Notes under the pieces: generated by a model | The model's database searches: none | What the model was told of the DNA's origin: nothing | The model's input: the letters and a program-made list of their open reading frames with translations, nothing else | In this document: one piece after another, positions 58,885 to 64,000 of the stretch | Numbering within the stretch: position 1 is the first letter of the stretch | Layout: the number at the start of each line of letters is the position of its first letter | Made by a program: the position numbers and the translations under genes | Assembly: GCA_022432975.1 (NCBI GenBank) | Contig: CM039512.1 | Coordinates: 4,275,998 to 4,339,997 of the forward strand | From: Begonia masoniana | Taxonomy: Eukaryota; Streptophyta; Magnoliopsida; Cucurbitales; Begoniaceae | Direction of reading: 5' to 3' | DNA length: 64,000 nt

Positions 58885-61879
58885 ATGGGTGGGTCTGTGA
58901 AGGACGTGCAATCGAAGTCGGAGCTCGATAAGCTCCTGGGAAGCGATGCCACCGTTATTCTCCACTTTTGGGCTTCCTGGTGCGAGGCTTCCAAGCACAT
59001 GGACCTCGTCTTTTCTCAACTCTCTACCGATATCCCTTACGCCCATTTTCTCAGAGTTTGTTTCTTTTCTTCTCTCCTTTCTCAGATTTTCCCTCACGGA
59101 TTTATTCTCTGCACTTGATATTCCTTCTACTTTTTTTTTTTTTTTTTTGTGATTCATTTCTTTACTGCCTATGGATTTTGTAGGTTGAAGCTGAAGAGCA
59201 ACCTGAAATATCGGAGGCTTACTCAGTTTCTGCTGTCCCTTACTTTGTTTTCTTCAAGGTCTGTTAAGTGCGGCTTTCGCTGCTGTCGTATTTTCCCCAT
59301 TTTCAGTCGTTTTTATTCTATTTAGTTTTTTTTTTTTTTTTGGTTTACTGGTGAAAAGGATTGGTCTATTTTTTGTTTTGAATTGCGATTTCTTTCCTGA
59401 TTGATTGAATAGAGTGTTTAAGAATGTTATAGTTTTAGGAATCTTATTTTTTTTTAATTATACTGTATTATAGATTTCTATACTTACCTCTTTGGTCTTG
59501 AAGCAGTTGTAGAGGTTATATATTTGGATATCATTGTTATGGACCTGATATCGAGCTTTCTATTTGTATTTGGTCAATGATTGTTACCATATTATTGATA
59601 TGTCATCAAAGAGCATCGGAATTTGAATTCAACTGTTATACATCTTAAAATTGCATTAAAAGAATTTTAGAGGCTTGTAGAAGATTGGGACAAGAGGGTT
59701 TTCAATAAAAGACTAGTAAACTATGCTCATTGAAGAATTTTAAATGGAAATCAACTTATGCTATGATTGATGAAATTCCATTAAACCATCTTTTAGTAGA
59801 CCGAGTAGCCAAAGAAAATTACTGTTCACTGTATAGGAGGAAGGCTAAAGACGAGGATGGAGCTTATTTTTTGTCACCATTCTTTGTCCAGCGTCTCCTT
59901 TAGTAACAGTTTGGAAAGATGATTTAGGACAATAGGAAGTGGGGACATAATTCAAAGAGTTTGTTAAATTGTACGTCCTTGTATACATTCGGTAACGGTC
60001 ATTAGTGTTGTTTTATTGCCTACATGAGGCACAACCATGATTCTTTTTTTTCTTTCCTATCACCCATTACTACTTATAAGTTGTTTTTGTTGCTGAACTG
60101 ATTGTTGTTAAAATATCAAATTTATTGAAAAGACTGTGCTGAATCTTTTGGATTAAATCTGATTTCTGTAATTCTATTGCTACACAAAAAATGTTAGGGT
60201 ATACAAACACTTGGCATTATTTTCACTGACATGATTGGACTGACTAGTGACACTAATTGGTAATTTGAGACAGTTTGTTGTGCTTGAGTTTGATTTCATT
60301 CTTGACCTTCCATACCACTAATTGGTAACTTGAGACAGTTTGTTGTGCTTGAGTTTGATTTCATTCTTGACCTTCCATACTTTTGGTCAAGTTTTTCTCT
60401 CCAATTCTTTTTGGTTCCTTTTCATGTCTTCTTTCTGGGTAGTGAAAGGAGGTCACGGGTTGTGTGCATAAGACATAATTTGCGATTTGATAAACTGTAA
60501 AATGTGTAGTCTAGACCATGAATTTCTTGCTTATGAAATGAAAAAATGGGGACTTACTGTAATTACTTTTATCTTTTTCTCATGTTTCCAGGCATTTTCT
60601 ACTTATCAAAGTAGTTACTAATTACTAAAGCTTATCTTGTGCTTCAGAATGGCAAGGTTGTTAGCACATTGGAGGGCGCAGATCCATCCAGCTTGGCCAA
60701 TAAAGTTGCTAAGGTTGCTGGGGGAATTAGTCCTGGACAACCTGCAGCTCCAGCAAGCCTTGGTATGGCCGCCGGAGCCACTGTTCTTGAAACCATGAAA
60801 GAGTTAACGAAAGAAAATGACTCTCTCGGAGTGGAAAACAGAATACCACTGGTCTCTGGTGATGCACTGAATAAACGGCTGCAGCAGCTGATCGAAAAGC
60901 ATCATCTCATGTTATTCATGAAAGGAAGTCCAGAAGAACCGAAGTGTGGGTTTAGCAGAAAGGTTGTCGAAATTTTGAAGGATGAAAATGTCAAGTTTGG
61001 TAGTTTTGATATTCTCGTAGATGACGAGGTTCGTGAAGGATTGAAGAAGTTTTCTAACTGGCCAACATATCCTCAACTATATTGTAAAGGGGAGCTTCTT
61101 GGAGGCTGTGACATAGTAATTGCAATGCATGATAGTGGTGAGCTAAAGGAAGTTTTCAGAGATAATGGGATTGAAACCATTGTTATCGAGGAGGACAAGG
61201 AAACCGACACTGAAATTGGAAAGGGTGTTATCTCTGAGTCTACTGGGTTGAGTACAACTTGTCGTCCCGGCTCGGAAACCTGATAAATTCGAGCCTAGTT
61301 ATGCTTTTTATGAAAGGAAAACCTGAGGAACCCAAATGTGGGTTCAGCCACAAGGTTGTGGAAATTCTTCAACAAGAAAAAGTCGATTTTAAGAGCTTTG
61401 ATATTCTTTCCGATGACGAAGTCCGCCAAGGCCTGAAAGTTTACTCAAATTGGTCTAGTTATCCTCAGCTGTACATTGGAGGTAAGCTGGTTGGTGGGTC
61501 AGACATTGTCTTGAAGATGCAGAGAAGTGGAGAACTTAAAAAGGTTTTAACAGAGAAAGGGGCCGTTCGGGAAGAGAAGCCCGAAGATCGCCTGAGGAAG
61601 CTGGTTGCCTCTTCACCAGTCATGCTTTTCATGAAAGGCACACCAGAAGCTCCCAAATGTGGTTTCAGTTCCAAAGTTGTGGGCGCCCTTCGGAAGGAAG
61701 GCATTTCGTTTGGGTCGTTCGATATTCTGACTGATGAAGAAGTGAGGCAAGGATTGAAAGCCTTCTCGAATTGGCCAACATTTCCTCAGCTATATTACCT
61801 AGGTGAGCTGATTGGTGGTTGTGATATTGTGATGGAGCTGCAACAAAATGGGGAGCTTAAATCTGCTTTATCTGAGTAA
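58885..61879 (+). CDS. GRXS17: Monothiol glutaredoxin GRXS17 (Trx-like plus three CGFS domains), with one frameshift
   Basis: Three exons: 58885-59055, 59184-59258 and 60648-61879. The order is a thioredoxin-like domain ([14 protein letters not shown], residues 27-40, with WCEAS replacing the usual WCGPC) and three glutaredoxin domains with CGFS active sites at residues about 182, 313 and 420, each with MLFMKG and NWPTYPQLY- or [13 protein letters not shown] motifs. GRXS17 binds a 2Fe-2S cluster with glutathione at the CGFS cysteines and works in cytosolic iron-sulphur delivery, redox signalling and thermotolerance. One base is missing near 61256-61261 between the first and second glutaredoxin domains: the frame to its left stops at 61280, while the right frame (from 61259) continues to TAA at 61877. 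If corrected, the protein has 492 residues, close to Arabidopsis GRXS17. Homologous sequence is otherwise undamaged, so an assembly error is likely. Confidence 0.93.
60251..60381. repeat. 65-bp tandem duplication in GRXS17 intron 2
   Basis: The segment starting CACTAATTGGTAA recurs at 60316 with one substitution (TAATTTGAG versus TAACTTGAG). Confidence 0.9.
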
Positions 61880-62063
61880 GTAAGACTTGTTTGTCTGAAC
61901 ATTTGGTCCTCAATCATTTTACATTTTCCATAGTTTGCTTCATAAACTTAATCTGTTTTACTTTTCAGTACTGCAAACTTGGTAATATTGCAAAGAAAAA
62001 TGCTGTCTTTTCATTTCATTTTTACTATATTGATGTTAGGTTTTTTCTTCCGTATATTTTGAC

Positions 62064-63401
62064 TCATGATATATGGATTCCTCCAATCTTCTCTTCATTC
62101 ACATACCCAGCCGACACTTTCCCCCAACTGTTCAGCGCGGTCGGTTTTCCTTTCGATTTACAGTCGAGAAGTAAAGATTCGGCCTTTCTCGGCATTGCTT
62201 TGTTCAAATACCCGATAATAACAGTATTCGGCACTCGAAAATCATAAAAGTTCCCAGATGATTCCCAATCCTTGAGTACTTTTTCGGCTTCCTCAAATTC
62301 ATCGAGCTTTATCAAAGACTGCAGGCATGGTGATTATAATCCCGGTTTATGTACCTCTTACAAGCTGTCTTCTCCAAATCCCACAATCGTAACAACTCCT
62401 CTTTGTCTCCCAAGACTTGTGTATGGTGTAATTAGAAAGTTATCCATCTTTTTTATCCAGTCTCTCCTCTGACTTTTTTAGGGGGTCAAGAGCCATTTCA
62501 GTTTGACCAGCTTGAATGAAAAAATTGGCAGCCACGGAAAATTGTTCCAGTCCATGGGAATGTGAGATTGGCTCTCCATCTCTCGCAGTAGTTTCTCCAC
62601 TCCCTCAAGATCAGATCTCGCACCATAGGAATTGATGCAGATTCTGTAACTGAAATTGTCAGGGCGAACTCCATTGTTCTTCATCTCCGATAGCACCTCT
62701 GCAACCTTTTCGTGCTGACCAGTGTTTGTGTATAGGCACATGATGTCATTGTAAGTAATGGGGGATGAAGAAGTAATGGGGGATGAAGCAAAACCCATCT
62801 CCTTCATCTTCGGCTTTATCGGTTTGGCGCTGCCGGACATAACAATTAAGGAGAGCTCCATATGTTTTATCAGTCTTGTTCTGATCGTTCAACTTGGCGA
62901 AATGATTTTCAGCTGAAAGAAACCCTCGAACTTTCCCAATTACATCCCACTCCACGGCATGCTCACTCGGTGAAAATACGCAGATTCCCTTTTCCTTCAT
63001 CCGTTCCAAAACCTGAGCATAGAGTCACACAAGCGAATGACGATAAAAAGAGGTCTACTCTCGTTGGTATTCATCGAACAAATAAGCTTCCATCTCGTTA
63101 AAGTTCCACAAATGAACAAAAGATAGCTTGAAAAATGTAAATTCCAAACCTCGAGAGCTTGATCGAATCGTTTGCGCTTGCGAAGATCGTGAATGATGAT
63201 CTGAAGCTCAGCGACTCCCAACTTTTTCACCCTGTGGACCCAGTCATCGAGCTCAGGCACAACACTTGTGCCAGGATTGCCGAGCGGACTGATTATGGAG
63301 TAAAGAGACGTCATTTTCAGGCAATTAGTATAATAGTGTCTGCCATTAATCGCATTTTCCACCAGCATTTTGCAGAAGTTGTAGCGATGCATGGTTTCCA
63401 C
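62064..63401 (-). pseudogene. P-class PPR protein pseudogene (mitochondrial type)
   Basis: Exon 1 (63150-63401) encodes a mitochondrial-type presequence and DWVHRVKKLGVAELQIIIHD, then a GT-AG intron leads to exon 2 (from 63012, VLERMKEKGICVFSPSEHAV). PPR helices follow, as in TYGALLNCYVRQRQTDKA, PITYNDIMCLYTNTGQHEKV and MKNNGVRPDNFSYRICINSY. The frame is broken at about 62815 and 62545 and repeatedly at 62325-62470. An 18-bp tandem duplication sits near 62753-62790. Only one further readable block remains (LIKLDEFEEAEKVLKDWESS to YVNEEKIG), ending at 62064, well short of the family's C-terminus. Such PPRs bind organellar RNA; this copy appears dead. It lies tail-to-tail with GRXS17, about 185 bases away. 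Confidence 0.85.
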
Positions 63402-63517
63402 TGTTAGAAAGTAGGTGGATATCTGTATTTTGAAGGAAAGAAATGAACCGGTTGATGGAAGTAAGACTGACGTCGTGGAAAAAAGGCCGCAAAACGATGG
63501 ACCCTGCTCTCAAGCCA

Positions 63518-63590
63518 GTTGCTGTGGTGTAGTGGTTATCACGCTAGTCTTACACACTAAAGGTCTCCAGTTCGATCCCGGGCAGCAACA
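63518..63590 (+). tRNA. tRNA-Val (anticodon UAC)
   Basis: 73 nt: acceptor GTTGCTG pairs with CAGCAAC, discriminator A; D arm GTGTAGTGGTTATCAC; anticodon loop CTTACAC gives TAC, decoding GUA; T loop TTCGATC. Two stem positions are imperfect (27-43 C/A in the anticodon stem and an A/C in the T stem), so activity is uncertain. There is no CCA in the DNA, as expected for a nuclear gene. A truncated relative lies at 42294. Confidence 0.85.
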
Positions 63591-63731
63591 TGTTGGTAGA
63601 TGCCATAATTAAAGGCTTTTTATGGGATAACGAAATAAGTATAGTAAAGGATCAAAATATAAAATGGTCACTATTTAGGGATTTTTCTGAAAATAAAATT
63701 TGAAAAATTGTTAGGAAATTTGAGTTTTTCA

Positions 63732-63739
63732 TATAAATA
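63732..63739 (+). promoter_or_regulatory. TATA box of the gene starting at 63902
   Basis: TATAAATA about 170 bases before the ATG. A probable 5'-UTR intron follows (donor AAAG|GTAACT near 63821, acceptor TTTCAG near 63873). Confidence 0.55.
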
Positions 63740-63901
63740 GTAAGAGGCTTCTTCTGAGAGGATCCGCGAATTCTGTTCAATACTTTCCCGCCTGTTTCAC
63801 ATCGCCGGAAAGAGCCAAAGGTAACTGCGAGTTTCTTAACATACTCGGAGAAAGCTCAATAGTTTTAATTTCAGCGTCTCGAATTAGGAAGTGAGGCTAC
63901 T

Positions 63902-64000
63902 ATGTCCAGCTCCAAACCAAACACCAGAAAGAAAGTTTCGGAGCCAGAGCTTTCCAACTCGGACAAGAGGAAACGAAGAGAGGAAGATTTAGATCTTGAT
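63902..64000 (+). CDS. Start of an unidentified gene, cut by the window edge
   Basis: An open frame from ATG 63902 to the window end encodes MSSSKPNTRKKVSEPELSNS and a lysine/arginine- then aspartate-rich run (DKRKRREEDLDLD), suggesting a nuclear, disordered N-terminus. The upstream TATA box and likely 5'-UTR intron support a real gene. The product cannot be named from 33 residues. Confidence 0.5.
   Translation, partial: MSSSKPNTRKKVSEPELSNSDKRKRREEDLDLD

Overview
This window is nuclear DNA of a flowering plant, most likely a eudicot. Its genes have spliced GT-AG (and a few GC-AG) introns, AT-rich intergenic DNA, LTR retrotransposons primed by initiator tRNA-Met, and proteins typical of plants (AIRP2-type RING ligase, SDE5-like protein, GRXS17, plant sphingolipid delta-4 desaturase). 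The sequence alone does not identify the species.

Layout. 152-1333 (-): DUF3700/TSJT1 (AILP1-like) gene. 2810-27285: one Ty1/copia element on the minus strand (TSD CAAAA) that carries three later insertions: (i) an 8.3-kb non-autonomous Ty3/gypsy-type element with intact gag and no pol, a TR-GAG, at 5927-14240 (TSD ATAGC); (ii) a 3.3-kb solo LTR of a related family in the opposite orientation at 15829-19159 (TSD CTGAA); (iii) a 3.1-kb solo LTR of another family at 23236-26341, inside the copia 5' LTR (TSD CCTAT). With insertions and one TSD copy each removed, the copia coding segments sum to an exact multiple of three and are broken by one visible nonsense codon. 27291-30634 has no recognisable gene.

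From 30.6 kb on the window is gene-rich: CBSX5-like CBS protein (30635-32029, +); chloroplast-type TPR-like protein (32296-34885, -); AIRP2-like RING E3 ligase (36992-39379, +); sphingolipid delta-4 desaturase (40300-42010, +); TFIIH subunit TFB2/GTF2H4 (43107-46772 or 47025, -, 15 exons); a small CX3C-rich protein of unknown function (47950-50207, -); SDE5-like DUF1771/Smr protein (52577-58044, +, 11 exons); monothiol glutaredoxin GRXS17 (58885-61879, +); a decayed PPR gene (about 62064-63401, -); tRNA-Val(UAC) (63518-63590, +); and the start of another gene at 63902.

The genes are unrelated housekeeping, signalling and RNA-silencing genes; nothing suggests a functional cluster. The most notable signals are the dense palindrome arrays inside the gypsy-type LTRs, the TR-GAG structure itself, a 432-bp foldback element inside an SDE5-like intron, a duplicated first exon in TFB2, and single-base frameshifts in three otherwise well-conserved genes (desaturase, TFB2, GRXS17). 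The last, together with an indel-rich duplicate in one solo LTR, may reflect residual assembly error rather than biology.
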